A program made the position numbers and the translations under genes. From positions 992,001 through 1,056,000 of the forward strand of contig ONZQ02000013.1 in assembly GCA_900312665.1 (NCBI GenBank): a stretch of 64,000 nt of DNA, read 5' to 3'. Position 1 is the stretch's first letter, and each line of letters begins with the position of its first letter. Below, in pieces: positions 52,152-63,298 of the stretch. Under the pieces are notes generated by a model. It worked only from the letters and a program-made list of their open reading frames with translations, was not told the DNA's origin and did not search any database. This DNA comes from Cephalotrichum gorgonifer. Lineage: Eukaryota > Ascomycota > Sordariomycetes > Microascales > Microascaceae.

Positions 52152-55100
52152 TCAGAAGTTGGCATCTCCAGAGATGAGCTCCCGAATAGTCCATTTCCAC
52201 GAGTCATGGTCTCGACTGCCTCCCGAGAGCCACGATTCGCACTTCTTCCTCCACCGCTCCTCCTCTTCACGCTGTCTTCGAATGAACTCGGGCCCAACGT
52301 CAAACTCCTCGCCGACAAGCCAGTCGTCTCTAATGTCGCTCACGCGTCCTGCCCCGCCGTCGTTCGAGGCCGTCGTCTTCTCTTCGAGGTCCGGAATATC
52401 TTTGAAAACGTCCTCATCGTCATCTTCGAGCCCATTGAACCCATCGAGAGGATCCCCAGTCTCCGAGACGGGCTTCGCTGAAGCTCCGAGCTTGAGCCAG
52501 CACATGTTCTGTGGGTCAAAGACCATCTCGCCAACGACCTGAACGCCCTTCGTCGAGCCGACGTTTGCTATCAGTGCGGGGCGCGGTGTCGAGTTCTCCC
52601 TTTCCCGTAGCATATAGGGTGGTAATGACGTCGTTGACGGCGAAGACGCAGGGGGGTCGAAGGCACCCAAAACATTCTCATTGCCTTCCCACTTGAATGT
52701 AGCCGGATTGTACGTCATTCCGTTTAGAGCTACGTGATGTTAGTCATGCAACACACGCTTAGGGATGGGGAGGATATGTCAAAAGCGGGAAGGGGGGGAG
52801 GTGCAGAAACGAACCCTTCACGTCTCTAGTAGAATTCAAGTTCGAAATTAGGTGGGGCTTGAGCTGGGGTTGTTTCTTCGAGTGCTTTCTTGACCGCACT
52901 GGAGACTGTGGCAGATTCGGGCTGAGGTTGCTCCGAGTGGAGAGCTGCGCAACCCTTTGGGCCGTCAGGGGTGCCAGGGGACCTTGCGCGGGAGCACGTT
53001 GAGCCAGTGAAGCCTCTCGCGCGATCCTGCTAGCTGCGGTATCTCGTGCAAAGCTTGGTGTGTAGTCCGGCCTGACAGGCGAGTAAGGCGAGACGGGTGA
53101 TGCGGCCGAACTCCTGTCCGGCAACACGTTCTGGTAAATCTTGTTCCTTAAGGGTGGCCTAACATCCTTAGCCACGGGCTGTTTCACGAACCGAGCCTCG
53201 GTATCCCTAGATACAGGCAAGTCGTCGAAGCCATCCAGCTCGTTCCCGTCCCCAAAGGCCCGCTGGTGACGGGGCCTGTTAAGTGTACGGTAATTAGTTT
53301 CCGTGAGCTTCTCGTTCCCTCGCATGCGCCGTGGGCTAGGCGAGCGCATCGTGGACCGAGACAGGGTTCGGGAACTCGGGCGAAAGTCAATGGAGTGATC
53401 AGAGTCATGGCGCCTGAAAACTCGTCCGCCTTTGGTAGTGGTACTTTGGGAATGAGTTGATCCCCCAGCGAGGAACGGAGGGGGATTCCTTCGAGGTAGA
53501 GTCGAAGTACCTGCGTCTTGTCGTGTGCGCTCCACAGGAGTCTTGGGTCGCAGGGCAGATGGGGGACGGCCAGTATCCGTCCGCGACGAAGGCCGTTCAA
53601 ATCTCCCGGCTGTCGCTTTCACCGGGGACTGGGAAGGTTTCATTGCCGGCATTGAACGTTTGAGCCTCAACAGCTGGGCACTGGTCGTTGTAGGTTCATT
53701 CCTGAGAGATATAGTAGATGTTTTCGTTGCGACCTCTCTAGCCCCTCGTCGGGGCGTTGATGGAGGCATGGACTGGGCGGATAAAGGTGTTGTTGGGGTC
53801 GGCAGGCTAGATACAGAGGAGTGGGCTGAGTGCCCGAGGCGGGATTGTGAGCGCCGGAGACGGGGTAGAATAGGGCCGCCGCTTTCATAGACTGGCTCTA
53901 GTGAAGATTGGGTACGTTCATGGCTAAGGCGTGGAAGTCGTGAGGTTTGCTGGGGAACGGGCCGGTTGGTGAAGGTGATTGAGGCCGATGTCTTGGGCCG
54001 AGATGGGCTTTCGGGTCGTGTCTCCTTGACCTTAATATTGCGATGGAGCATGAGTTTCCGGGAATCGAACACAGCGGACTCGCCAAGATCAAGACCGGTA
54101 AGGAAGTCCTCCTCCTCGGCTTCCGGGAGTTTCTTCGGCTGGGGTGCCGGTTCGTCCTCAGGGATACGCTCAGGCGACCGGCTTTTTCTGCGCAGTTTGA
54201 GCCTCTGCTCGAAGTTGACAGGGCCAGCAGGGAGGACGAGACCGTCAAACGTCTCGTCTTCACTCTCGGCCGTGATGGAACTCGAGATGCTTGGGCTGAG
54301 CGCAGAGGCAGATGAACTGCGGTTAGACCGGCCATCCCTTCTCGTTCCACCATAGCGGGTCCCGAGACTTCCTTCTCCCCAGTCGAGATCGTCGAGGGAC
54401 AAAGCCGGCGTCTTAGGGATGTCCTTCGTGGTTGACAACTTCAGCTTTCCATCAGACGGGAGCTCAAGGTCCTGCTCAAAATCGTCATCGGTTGGGGGCA
54501 GGATTCCATTGCCTTTCTGCGGGGTGGGCGGTGTAAGTAGAGAAATCGGCTTGCCCAACCCTCGCGACTTGGACACCTTAATAGTCGCCGACCCATCGCC
54601 GAAGAAGTCGTCGTCGTCGTCGTCATCTCGGAATCTGTCAAGGTTGATAGATGCTCCTGTGGGGCTCGATCTTGGCTGGCCGAGATCAAAGTTATGTTGG
54701 TGAATTACAGGTGAGGCCTGTTTTCTCGAGCCGGTAGGACTCAACTGGACCGACCCGCCACTCACTTGGCGGATGGCGTCCGGAAACCTAGATCCATCCT
54801 GGGGTTTGATTGCCAGCGGCTTTCCGCCCTCGGGGAGCTCCAAGTCTGCATCCCAGTCGTCGTCGATAATCTTCTTGATCTTTCGACCTCCCAGACGTTT
54901 AATGGTCCCGCCCATGAGGGCACTGGGAGGCACGTTTTTTGGTATGGGAATACCTAGGTTTGCTGCCACGGTTATCGCATTCATGGTCGAGTTTTCGTCG
55001 TCGCCTGGTACGTGAATTTGCCGTTCCTCCTCATGCAAAGACTCTAGTTCCGATCGCATGGATCTGCGCGAAGACATGGAGTCGCGTCGGTCAGTCGTCG

Positions 55101-55230
55101 GATTACTGTTGATTGAGCTACGGAAGGCAAAGTCGTCGCCATCGTCTGCGAAGAAGTCGTCGTCGTCCCAGTTTTCGATCTCGGGCGCGGGTTCGGCGGG
55201 CAGCCGCGGTTTCAATCGCAGTGGCTCCAT
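52152..55230 (-). CDS. byr4: Cytokinesis regulator, Byr4/Bfa1-like
   Basis: Scaffold half of a two-part GTPase-activating protein that restrains the septation initiation / mitotic exit network. Two exons, 55230-52815 and 52729-52152, give 997 residues. The start MEPLRLKPRLPAEPAPEIEN leads into an acidic DDDDFFADDGDDF stretch. Repeated LELPEGGKPL / LELPSDGKLKL modules follow, typical of Byr4/Bfa1, then a long Ser/Pro/Arg-rich disordered middle. The conserved C-terminus is KPHLISNLNSTRDVKALNGM, TYNPATFKWEGNENVLGAFD, LIANVGSTKGVQVVGEMVFD, PQNMCWLKLG and FKDIPDLEEK. The single intron begins with GTTCGT; the join K-A-L-N-G-M is in phase and supports it. Confidence 0.9.
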
Positions 55231-56793
55231 GGCGGCGGGGAGGCGAGGAAAAGTTGGAAGTGGAAAGTTCGAGTGTTGTTTTCTGCAAGACTTCTATCGC
55301 TATGCTGTCTCGTATCGTGTTTGTCCTTCTTTCGGCGACAAGCAAAAGAGCACGAGAGGTATGGCAATCAGTGGCTCGAATGCATATTCAACACCAACTC
55401 GGCCCCGTTCCTCGCAGCATCTCTCTCCCAGCAGACGGAGAATAATGTCGCATAAAACCAGTATTCAGATTCGAGAAACGTCGGAGCGAGTAAATAGCAA
55501 ATCAGCATGCGGTGGCTTCGTCGGTGGTCGGGTCGTTGATGTGGCCAGATGGATGCGATGTAGTTTGGTTGGCGAAAATGTGAGAGGGTTGACCGGAGGT
55601 CCCTGGCGGGAATGGCGGGACAAGGTCTCGCAAACCGTACGACGCACAGTGCAAGCAACAATAAGTTAAGTTGGCGGGGCTTGACGGCGCGAGAAGATCG
55701 ACGAAAAGGGAAAAGTGGGCAATTTAGCGTTCAACCGATGTACTTCTAAGGGACTCGCTCATAAGAGACGGGAAGAGGATAAATTCTAGGCTCTTGACTG
55801 TAATAATAAGCGGGCTATACTGAAATAGAATGGGCGAAGAAGTAGTTATGCGGCAATAATGTAATGCTTCGCCCAAGTTCTCTGGCAATCCACCACAGCC
55901 CTACATCGCATTGAGAGGGGGAATTATGGGAGGTTGGGAGGCTGGATTTCAGGTGGCTGGTAAGACCACGGGGCACATCGCAGTAATTACCACTGTATCG
56001 AGGGTGGAAGCCGCACTGACCACAGGAACATTGCCCGGCTGATGTTCCATGTCACGTGATTATATGACCGACCGTCGCATATCATTGGTCCCATAGGACG
56101 GGAAGTCGCGTGTCCACGCACGTCCTTGACGCGTGCAGACGCGTCTGCAAAGACCATCTTTTGGGTGGGAACATCATTTATTCTGATCTTGTGTCGGTGC
56201 GGCACCGCCGAGTTCTGCAAATTGCAAGTTGTCCATCTGAAACGAAACGAAAGATGGATGGAGAATCTAGACGTCCTTGAATTTGGGGTGCTCTCATGCT
56301 CTAGCATGACACTAACTCTTAGCGCCATATACCTGGATGGCTGGCAAGGACCTGACAGGCGTGGCGCTGGCGAAGGAATTGGGGTCTGTAATAGTGCTGA
56401 TGCTTAAAATAGTCGAGTGCTCACGGAGGGGTAATCTGTGGCGGGGGGGAGGACGAGCCAGGCGCTCGTGTCAGGTGGTAGGCACGTACAGCTGCCCTCA
56501 GCTGATGTATCCAACTTCTCGCGGGCAGGCAGGACCGACTCACAGGAGACAGCGTTTAAGGAGGGTCGTTGCTGCCTGCGAACCAGAATATTATTGAAGT
56601 GTATATAATATCATACCAAAATCCCATCCATTCGGACGACTGACTCCAGCCGGCAGCGAGATTGCCGAGTCCTCAGGCTAAGTGGCACATCACGGCGCAT
56701 CTCATCGCCTCTGCAAAGAGAGATAGTAGTCGTGGTCGTTAAGCAACCAAGGTCGCGTATACCATCACACCCTCATCCCCAGAGTCCAGGAAC
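55231..56793. other. Divergent intergenic region, Byr4-like / XRCC4-like
   Basis: About 1.5 kb between opposite starts. It contains TCACGTGA at about 56053-56060 and an ATTGG (inverted CCAAT) near 56083. No gene is supported. Confidence 0.55.
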
Positions 56794-58139
56794 ATGGCTC
56801 CAACTCCAACAATCCTACGGTTCCCTCAATCGCGAAAGAAGTCGGCATTCGTCCTCATCCAGGCTGTATCCACTGGCCGCCATCCGCTCGATCTTAGACT
56901 AGTCGGGACGGACGGCTTCTCTCCATTTATCGCAACCTGTGAGTGACCCGCAGTCTTCCCGCATGGCATCCGTCCCTTCCCCGCAGCATTCTATTCGTTT
57001 GGCTCCAGGGACCCCTGTCAAAGAAGTTCATGCGTCAAATTGCACACGTATCATATTCCGGAGTTCGTCGACAGCTAATGGCCGGACGTCCTATGTAGTA
57101 CGTCAAGAGCGAGTGTCGAGCCTGAAACATTCTTGCCCAGATGACGAGTGGGAGGAGACCTTAGTTTCTCTTTTGTCCCAGCAGGCTCCGGAAGGCGTTC
57201 AAGCCACGGCAAAGATCGAGGAAGGTCGGGACGCCGATGATCCCCCTACCCACCTTATCATCGAGGTGCGGCGGAGCATCCAGGGAATAACCGTGAGTAC
57301 TCGCATGTATCCCTGCTGTGACCTCTATGGTGGCATTATCTAATGGCAGTTTCTGGTTGTGTACCGGGTAGAAACACCTTGGTGATGTGACCCTCCGATA
57401 TAAAGAAGAAGAGCCAATAGACGTCGTTGAGTGGTGTAGCTCATCAGTGCTAGCCCATGAAGAAACCCGGGCGTCTCTCGCCCGAGAATCGGACAGGGCG
57501 GCGAAACAAGAGAAGGAGATCGAGAACCTCCAATCCCAGCTCAATGAGTTCATCGAGGCAAAGAAGGCAGACGAGGCCGGCCTGATGGAGAAGTTCCGTG
57601 ACCTTCTCAACGAGAAAAAGGTTAAGATCCGTGAGCAGCAGCGGCTCCTCGCGAGTGCGCCCCTAGGCCACGTGGAGAAGCAGGAACAGGACGTGGCGGC
57701 GTCGGGGGTAGGCGGTTCCGATATCAAGATCGAGGAGGAAGAGGAGGAGGGGGTGAGGGGCCACAAGGCCCTACCTTCTAGGCGATCAAAGAGGAAAACG
57801 GTGGCGCCCGAAGAAGATTCGTCCGATGACGCCTTTGAAACAATGGAGGTCGATGAGGAGAAGGGGGTTCAGAGGGACTCCGAGGATAATCAGACCACGG
57901 ACACGGGATCCGACGGGGATGTAACCGCCAGTGAGGACGACTCCGATGGCCCCTCTGCAGCGACAAAGGTAGTGGCCAGCGAGTCCAAGGCGGAAAAGGA
58001 AGGGGGGAAACGGATCGAGGCGCCGCCTCCGCCGCGGGAGCTGCCTTTTGCAGGGAGGAGGGGAGCGAAGCCGAAGGCCAAACCAAAGCCACCTCCGCAG
58101 ACCCCTGAGAACGATACTGAGTCAGACGATGAGCTCTAG
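56794..58139 (+). CDS. XRCC4-like non-homologous end-joining protein
   Basis: XRCC4 (yeast Lif1) is the scaffold partner of DNA ligase IV. Three exons, 56794-56938, 57099-57292 and 57372-58139, give 368 residues. The head has SAFVLIQAVSTGRHPLDLRL and VGTDGFSPFIAT, then RQERVSSLKHSCPDDEWEET. ITKHLGDVTLRYKEEEPIDV with VEWCS completes it. A coiled coil follows (ARESDRAAKQEKEIENLQSQ to NEKKVKIREQQRLLASA), then an acidic Ser/Lys-rich tail ending TESDDEL. This order matches fungal XRCC4 proteins as I remember them. Intron 1 (160 bases) is chosen because it removes sequence with no family counterpart; a shorter pair of introns is also frame-compatible. Intron 2 uses the GGGTAG acceptor, since the earlier AG leads to a stop. 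Confidence 0.8.
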
Positions 58140-58554
58140 GTTGCATGACGCCGACCTTGTATCGGTTAACCAGCGTTTGAATAGACACGAGGGTGCAGTT
58201 TGTGGATGGTCGAAATTTACATTACCCTCAAATCGATCACCACCTGATGCAACGCCCGCGCTTTTGGGCTTCTTATGGAGATTCCTACGGTGTTGGCTAA
58301 GGGGGAAGATACGCAGAAGGTTTCAATTACCATCGGTACCGTTGACTGCGGTGCTAGTGACCTAATTACAATATACTCAAACAAACGACCGCGACGAAGT
58401 AAATGAATAGGCAACCGTCTTCAAATTCATGACATAAATCGCCTTTCGCACCATCTTTCGGCCCTGGAAGGACATTCTTCGAGGGGCTGTGCCGTCCACT
58501 TCCTCCAGGCCATCTAAGAGCTACAAGTCTCTCATAGGACAGAATAGTGAGAGC
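58140..58554. other. Convergent intergenic region
   Basis: Between the stops of the XRCC4-like (+) and heptad-repeat (-) genes. Nothing supported. Confidence 0.6.
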
Positions 58555-59898
58555 TCAAAATACACGTCCGACCCGGCGACTCGAGTAGAGGCTCCCCGGC
58601 TGCCCCAAAATTCTGCTGATGACCGCCCTTGCGTACTTCCTGACTCTTCGGCATCTCTTCTCCTGCGCGTTGCTCTCCTCGTTCGTTCTCCGTTCTTTCA
58701 CCTCTCGCAGATTGGTATTCGCCGTGTCCAAAATATCCCCACTGGCAGAATCTAAAAAAGAGTCACCAGTGCGCATCGCCGTCGTCCATGACGGCGAGTG
58801 TCTGGTGATTGAGGAATCGGAATTGCGTGGGGGATACGGCTCCTGAGTGTGGTTCATAGCCTGGCGGAGAGCCCGTGTCACCTCTCCCCTGACAACGTCC
58901 TCGAGGGTGAGGTTGACGGCCTGGTGGATGTCATGGCGAGCATCGGGCCTTGTTGCTGATGTAGCGGGCGCGCCTTGTGTGGGCGATAGTCTTTGGGACC
59001 GCCAGAGGTCTGTGAGGACATAAAGCTGGGCAGTCAGGGCGCTTATTTGAGAGGTCAAGACGCTGGCGGTGGCATTTAGGGTCGTGGCAGTGGCGTCTAG
59101 GGTCGTAGCGGTGTATGTCAGGCCTGAGGCGGTAGTGTCCATAATGTTTGCCGTGTCACCAACCGCACCGAAGAGACGATCGAGCGCACTGGCGGTGGTG
59201 TCAAGAGTGCTAGTTGTCGAGTCCAGCTCACCGACCGCCAGGTCCAATGACTCCGCCGTTGTGCCAATCTCCCTCTCCACCACTGCCATAATCTCATCCG
59301 CAATCCCCTCCATATCCCTCCCCTCACCCTTCCCCTTGGACATCTCCCTCGCCAGCTCATAAAACCTCTTCTCCTGTCCAACAACCCTCAGGTAGCTCTC
59401 CACCCTTTTCGACGCCTCCCGCCGGCACTCCTCGTTCTCGAGACCCGCGTCCCGCTCCCTGATTCGCCGGGCGGCCTCGACGCGGAGGTTGGTATATTCT
59501 TTTGGCGGGGGCAATGCGGGGTCGCCCCGGGCAAGGCGGAGCCGGGAGAGGAGAGTGTAGTCCTCGATTATAACCTGGGCATCGAGGGGGGAGGACTGCG
59601 TGGGTGGGAGCTCGCTTGCGTTTCTCGCCTGTGCGACGATGTCCGCCATAGCTCTGATTTCGCCGGAAGCGTATTGAAGTTCGCCGATAGTGACAAAGGC
59701 TACTGGGGATGCTATGACTTGGGGGCTGTGGATTCCATTCGAAGGCAGACTCTGCTCTCTGATGCTCGTCCCGGTGGTGGAAGTAGGTGACGAAACACTC
59801 CCCGAGCTCGCGGTCTCCGAGCTGCTCCTTCCGGATGAGGCATATCCCGCGGCTTTTCCATGGGGAACCGTAGCCCCCAACTTAATCGGCGCCTCCAT
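58555..59898 (-). CDS. Heptad-repeat protein of unknown function
   Basis: A frame of 447 residues from the ATG at 59898 (MEAPIKLGATVPHGKAAG). The frame is open to 60012 without a good start. A GTGAGA...CTAACTGTGTTAG intron signature just upstream (about 60035 to 59980) would place TGA across the junction if coding, so I read it as a 5' UTR intron. The N-terminus is Ser/Thr-rich and the middle is charged and helical (EYTNLRVEAARRIRERDAGL). About nine Thr/Ala/Leu/Asp heptads of the type TTSTLDT-TASALDR and TATTLDA-TATTLNA then run to SQISALTAQL. The C-terminus is Ser-rich then basic (KRCRRVRKYARAVISRILG). A parallel coiled coil or long helical rod is likely. No family is recognised. Confidence 0.7.
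   Translation of the reverse strand: MEAPIKLGATVPHGKAAGYASSGRSSSETASSGSVSSPTSTTGTSIREQSLPSNGIHSPQVIASPVAFVTIGELQYASGEIRAMADIVAQARNASELPPTQSSPLDAQVIIEDYTLLSRLRLARGDPALPPPKEYTNLRVEAARRIRERDAGLENEECRREASKRVESYLRVVGQEKRFYELAREMSKGKGEGRDMEGIADEIMAVVEREIGTTAESLDLAVGELDSTTSTLDTTASALDRLFGAVGDTANIMDTTASGLTYTATTLDATATTLNATASVLTSQISALTAQLYVLTDLWRSQRLSPTQGAPATSATRPDARHDIHQAVNLTLEDVVRGEVTRALRQAMNHTQEPYPPRNSDSSITRHSPSWTTAMRTGDSFLDSASGDILDTANTNLREVKERRTNEESNAQEKRCRRVRKYARAVISRILGQPGSLYSSRRVGRVF
59030..59260 (-). repeat. Degenerate 21-base tandem repeat coding for seven-residue units
   Basis: Inside the heptad-repeat gene, successive 21-base units of the GGTCGTGGCAGTGGCGTCTA type encode T-x-x-x-L-D-x heptads. 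Similarity is highest at 59062-59140, suggesting internal duplication. Confidence 0.6.
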
Positions 59899-61197
59899 TT
59901 TGCTTCTCTCGTCGCTCCCGGGGTCTTTCGTCACGAAGGGAGGTTGGTGATAGATGGCTCGCTTGTCGGTATGCAGTCTAACACAGTTAGCCATCACTCC
60001 CCTCAGATCCAAGGACGGGCGTATCTCACCAACTGCTAGTCAACTCGAAGTTCGGTAGCCGGGTGAAGTTATCGAAATGTAGTTATCACCAGTGATGAAG
60101 TGATTCTGTCAAAGTGTAACAAAGCTCTATGTGCTGTAGCATGAAGTCGTATCGTAGGCTGGGAAACGCCTGGAAGATGAAGCTCGATATTTAAAGGTCT
60201 AGGACGAGACTCGGTCCTATCTAGAAGAAGAAGAAACCTCGAAAATTCCCAATCATTGTTCCATCCTATTGACAATACGCCTATTTCAAAAAAAAAATCT
60301 AGAGACAAAAAAGCTAGCGGACTGGAGGCGAAGATAATGTGTGGTAGTTGTGGATAATAGGAACGATCCCATTGACACGGGACCTCACTCCTATTGTCGC
60401 CGATTCCGACAATAGGTAATAGCAATGTTCAAATTGGCGGTGCCACCAAAGTTGGAGTGGTTGAGGGAAAGCATTGGAACGTCCATTCACGTTAAGCTGA
60501 GCGGCTTCTCAATCGGCGTCAAACAATGTTATTCTTTTCTGTTTTTAGTTATTCAAGCTGCCTCGCTCTTGCACCAGTGTACTCCGTCCCAACACGGAAG
60601 AAGCCTGTGTCAACGTGGGGCCAAGGCCGCGTCCGTTGCTCCGAAGTGGGTCCCCGCGCCGCACATCCATCCCCAGCAACAGCACAACAAGCGTCCTCGT
60701 TCAATTTCATGAAGTCTCCACCAAAAGAACAAGATAAGAGCCGCGAGTGGAGAATTCGGACAGATGTACACATGCAAGAAATACGAGAGAGGACACAACG
60801 GACTTTTCAGCGAGGACGGCTTGAGAGCCAAGCACGCTCAGGATGTAAGCCGAAAGAACAGGGGCGAGGCGGGACTTCGTAAGGTTGGCCAGGACAATAT
60901 GGTCAAGTCACAAGATTTTGGAAGGCGCCCGGGGGTATTCCAACCTAGTACTCACATGTGCGGTACACAGAAACACTCAGGGATACGAGACCACAAGTCA
61001 GGTAAAACGCCAACTTGGAAAGCCATGTTTAAATTTTAGCTGAGCCGAGATGTTTCTTTCTACTTCTTTCCTCGTCAAATAGTCATCACTTAAGTTGTAG
61101 ATAAACTGTGACCTGCCATTAGCTGGCGAACCCCTCTCCTGCTTTCCGGTCAAAGACTACTGCCAGTCTCACGTCCAGTCCCTCCGCTGCGCCCTTC
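59899..61197. other. Intergenic region
   Basis: Leader and promoter of the heptad-repeat gene (probable 5' UTR intron near 60035-59980) and 3' flank of the small SANT-like gene at 61198. Frames around 60425-61039 are short and unconvincing. Confidence 0.55.
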
Positions 61198-61605
61198 TCA
61201 AGCAGTGTCAGAGTCATCTCCCTTCTCGCCCTGGCCCTCAACCTTAGCCTTTCCGCCCTCATCCTCCTCATCCTCCTCGTTCTTCTTCACGGCCTTCTTC
61301 CTCGGGGCCCTCTTCTTCACAACCTTGGCCGGGGTATTGGCAGGGGCGGTGGCCGCCACTTCCTCGTCGCCGGCCTTCTTTCCCTGGCGAGGAGAGGCCG
61401 TGGGGGAGGCGCTGTTGAACTTATGCTTCGTGAGGATCTGCCGGAAGCGGTCCCGGGCACAGCGTGAGCCCTTGAGGCCCGCGTCGATGGCGACCTTGTC
61501 CCAGTCGACGTCGGGCTTACTCTGCATGTTGGAGAAGAAAGCAGCGATGAAGCGCATCTCGGACGCGCTGAATCCCTGGAGTTCAGTTTCGGGCACTGGA
61601 GACAT
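61198..61605 (-). CDS. Small SANT/Myb-like basic protein, copy 1
   Basis: A single coding exon of 135 residues from the ATG at 61605. The core FSASEMRFIAAFFSNM, PDVDWDKVAIDAGLKGSRCA and RDRFRQILTKHKF has spaced aromatic residues and predicted helices like a SANT/Myb-type domain. A linker is followed by a basic patch (VVKKRAPRKKAVKKN) and an acidic end. It is clearly paralogous to the plus-strand gene at 62861. Such small proteins are common in Pezizomycotina, with no settled function. A 5' UTR intron is possible (GTTAGG donor, acceptor CTACCAG just before TCAAAATG). Confidence 0.75.
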   Translation of the reverse strand: MSPVPETELQGFSASEMRFIAAFFSNMQSKPDVDWDKVAIDAGLKGSRCARDRFRQILTKHKFNSASPTASPRQGKKAGDEEVAATAPANTPAKVVKKRAPRKKAVKKNEEDEEDEGGKAKVEGQGEKGDDSDTA

Positions 61606-62860
61606 TTTGACTGGTAGCAGTGTTAGATGTTGGCTCTGGCGAGATATGAGTATGAGCAGGCCCTAACCTGCTATTTCGTGCTTTCTTATGTGGAGATACG
61701 GTTGCTTCCGGGTATTGGGTTGTGGTGACTTGCGAGGGTTTGCTACCAAGGGGTATTAGTTAGCTCGTCGTTCCATGGTTGAAAAGAAGAACTTAGGGAA
61801 CATTATATTATCTCACCAAGCGTATGTTCTGAGGTGCGTTAAACTGGAAGTTTTCTCTGATACTCTCGTGGATGCTTTCAGAAGTCAGGAACATTCAATG
61901 ATAGACAGGCTGCAAATCGCGTGTAGTACGAGAGAGGGAAAGCTGAAGAAGGTTGTGGAAAGTTAGAGCATCATTACCTTTCGTTGGTGTACAGGATAAA
62001 TGTCGAGATGATCAAAAATATAGGCACAGGCTGTCAAATCGTCAGAGGATGAGAAGATACGCTGTGGGCGAGGTTGGCGGGTAGGGATCTCTGGGCTCTG
62101 TGGAAGGTTGAGAGCTGAAGTTTCGGAGTGAGGCAGGAGCATATGGATGAAATGACACTTTCTCAAGCTGGAAGGAGCATGAATAAACCCGAAAGTTATA
62201 GAGGCAGGAAGTAACAGATGGGTGAATATGGCGCGTTTTCACGATGGAGGGCAAATTGCTACTGTAGAATGGTGACAAGAATTTGAGCAGTCCGGAATCG
62301 AGGGCAGCACTTCCACCCAGGCCTCCTTCCGCTTTCCGCGTCAAGCTCTCAAAATCACTTCACCGGCTCAATAAATCATCCACCTGGCTGGCAGAGGAAC
62401 AAACACTCCTTCCTAAAACGAGACACCAGGTTCTCCCAGTCAACCAGATCGGCTCTCTTGCAAAGTTAGAGAACCATATCAGTTAGGAAGGAGCGGCTCT
62501 CTCCTGCACTCTTTTTCTTCGGGGATTTAGAGAATAGGTTCAAAGTAGGCAGGATCCTTGAAACTATTTAACCATACATTCTATCCTGGCCCTTTGAGTT
62601 CACCCACACCTTTTACAACCCACTCTACAACAGCAACCTATATTCTCAAGGTGAGAGCATACGCTCCTACCGCCTGAGCCCGGCCCAATAATATCATCTA
62701 CTGATATCTCTCATAGCCTACACTTTCCAAACCGGCCCCATACAAGAACAACCCAAACACGCCTTTTTAACACATCCCACCTCCCTACGAAGTAAGTCCC
62801 CTCCCTGCACCGACAAATCAAGCCTACTAACGGAGGCCTTTCTCTTCATAGAATATCATC
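61606..62860. other. Divergent region between the two SANT-like paralogs
   Basis: About 1.25 kb containing both promoters. The plus-strand side shows two well-formed 5' UTR introns, listed separately. No other gene is supported. Confidence 0.6.
62651..62851 (+). other. Two probable 5' UTR introns
   Basis: Intron A runs from CAAG|GTGAGA at 62651 to TCATAG at 62716 (66 bases). Intron B runs from GAA|GTAAGT at 62792 to TTCATAG at 62851 (60 bases), with a CTAAC branch point. Both precede the ATG at 62861 and leave a short spliced leader. Confidence 0.55.
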
Positions 62861-63298
62861 ATGGCCACTCAGGACGGAGAGTCCTCCAAGGACTTCACCC
62901 CCACCGAGCTTGCCTTCATCAAGGCAGTCTTCCGCCACTCCAAGGCCAGGATGAATGCCGACTGGGACAAGGTGGCCGAGGAGGTCAAAGTCAAAGACGC
63001 CAAGTGTGCCAAGGAGAGGTTCCGCCAGATCTCCGTCAAGCACGCCTTCGGATCCGCCCCGGACTCGTCCCCTCAGAAGGCGAGCGTGGACACTATCGAC
63101 TCCTCTCCCACGAAGGTTACGAAGAAGCGAGCCCCGCGAAAGAAGAAGGCGAACGTGAAAGATGACGGGGCTACGGATGGAGGTAGTGGTGTCGGATTGG
63201 GAGGGACGGGCCAGGTGGCCGAGTCCACGATCAAGGCGGAGGGTACTTCTTACGAGGCAAAGGCCGAGGATGACGGTGAGAATGAGGGTACTATTTGA
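62861..63298 (+). CDS. Small SANT/Myb-like basic protein, copy 2
   Basis: A single coding exon of 145 residues starting at ATCATCATGGCC. The core FTPTELAFIKAVFRHSKARM, NADWDKVAEEVKVKDAKCA and KERFRQISVKHAFGSA aligns without gaps of more than a few residues to copy 1. The shared marks are DWDKVA, CA[RK][DE]RFRQI and KH-x-F. The basic patch KKRAPRKKKAN is also shared, followed by a Gly-rich then acidic tail. The conserved core and patch against diverged linkers indicate an older duplication followed by selection. Chromatin or DNA binding is inferred from charge and fold only. Confidence 0.78.
   Translation: MATQDGESSKDFTPTELAFIKAVFRHSKARMNADWDKVAEEVKVKDAKCAKERFRQISVKHAFGSAPDSSPQKASVDTIDSSPTKVTKKRAPRKKKANVKDDGATDGGSGVGLGGTGQVAESTIKAEGTSYEAKAEDDGENEGTI

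Noticed and set aside
57000..57098. Extra coding segment in the XRCC4-like gene (about 57033-57098)
   Set aside because: The frame is open, but the residues have no counterpart in the family, while skipping it joins FIAT to RQERVSSLK in phase.
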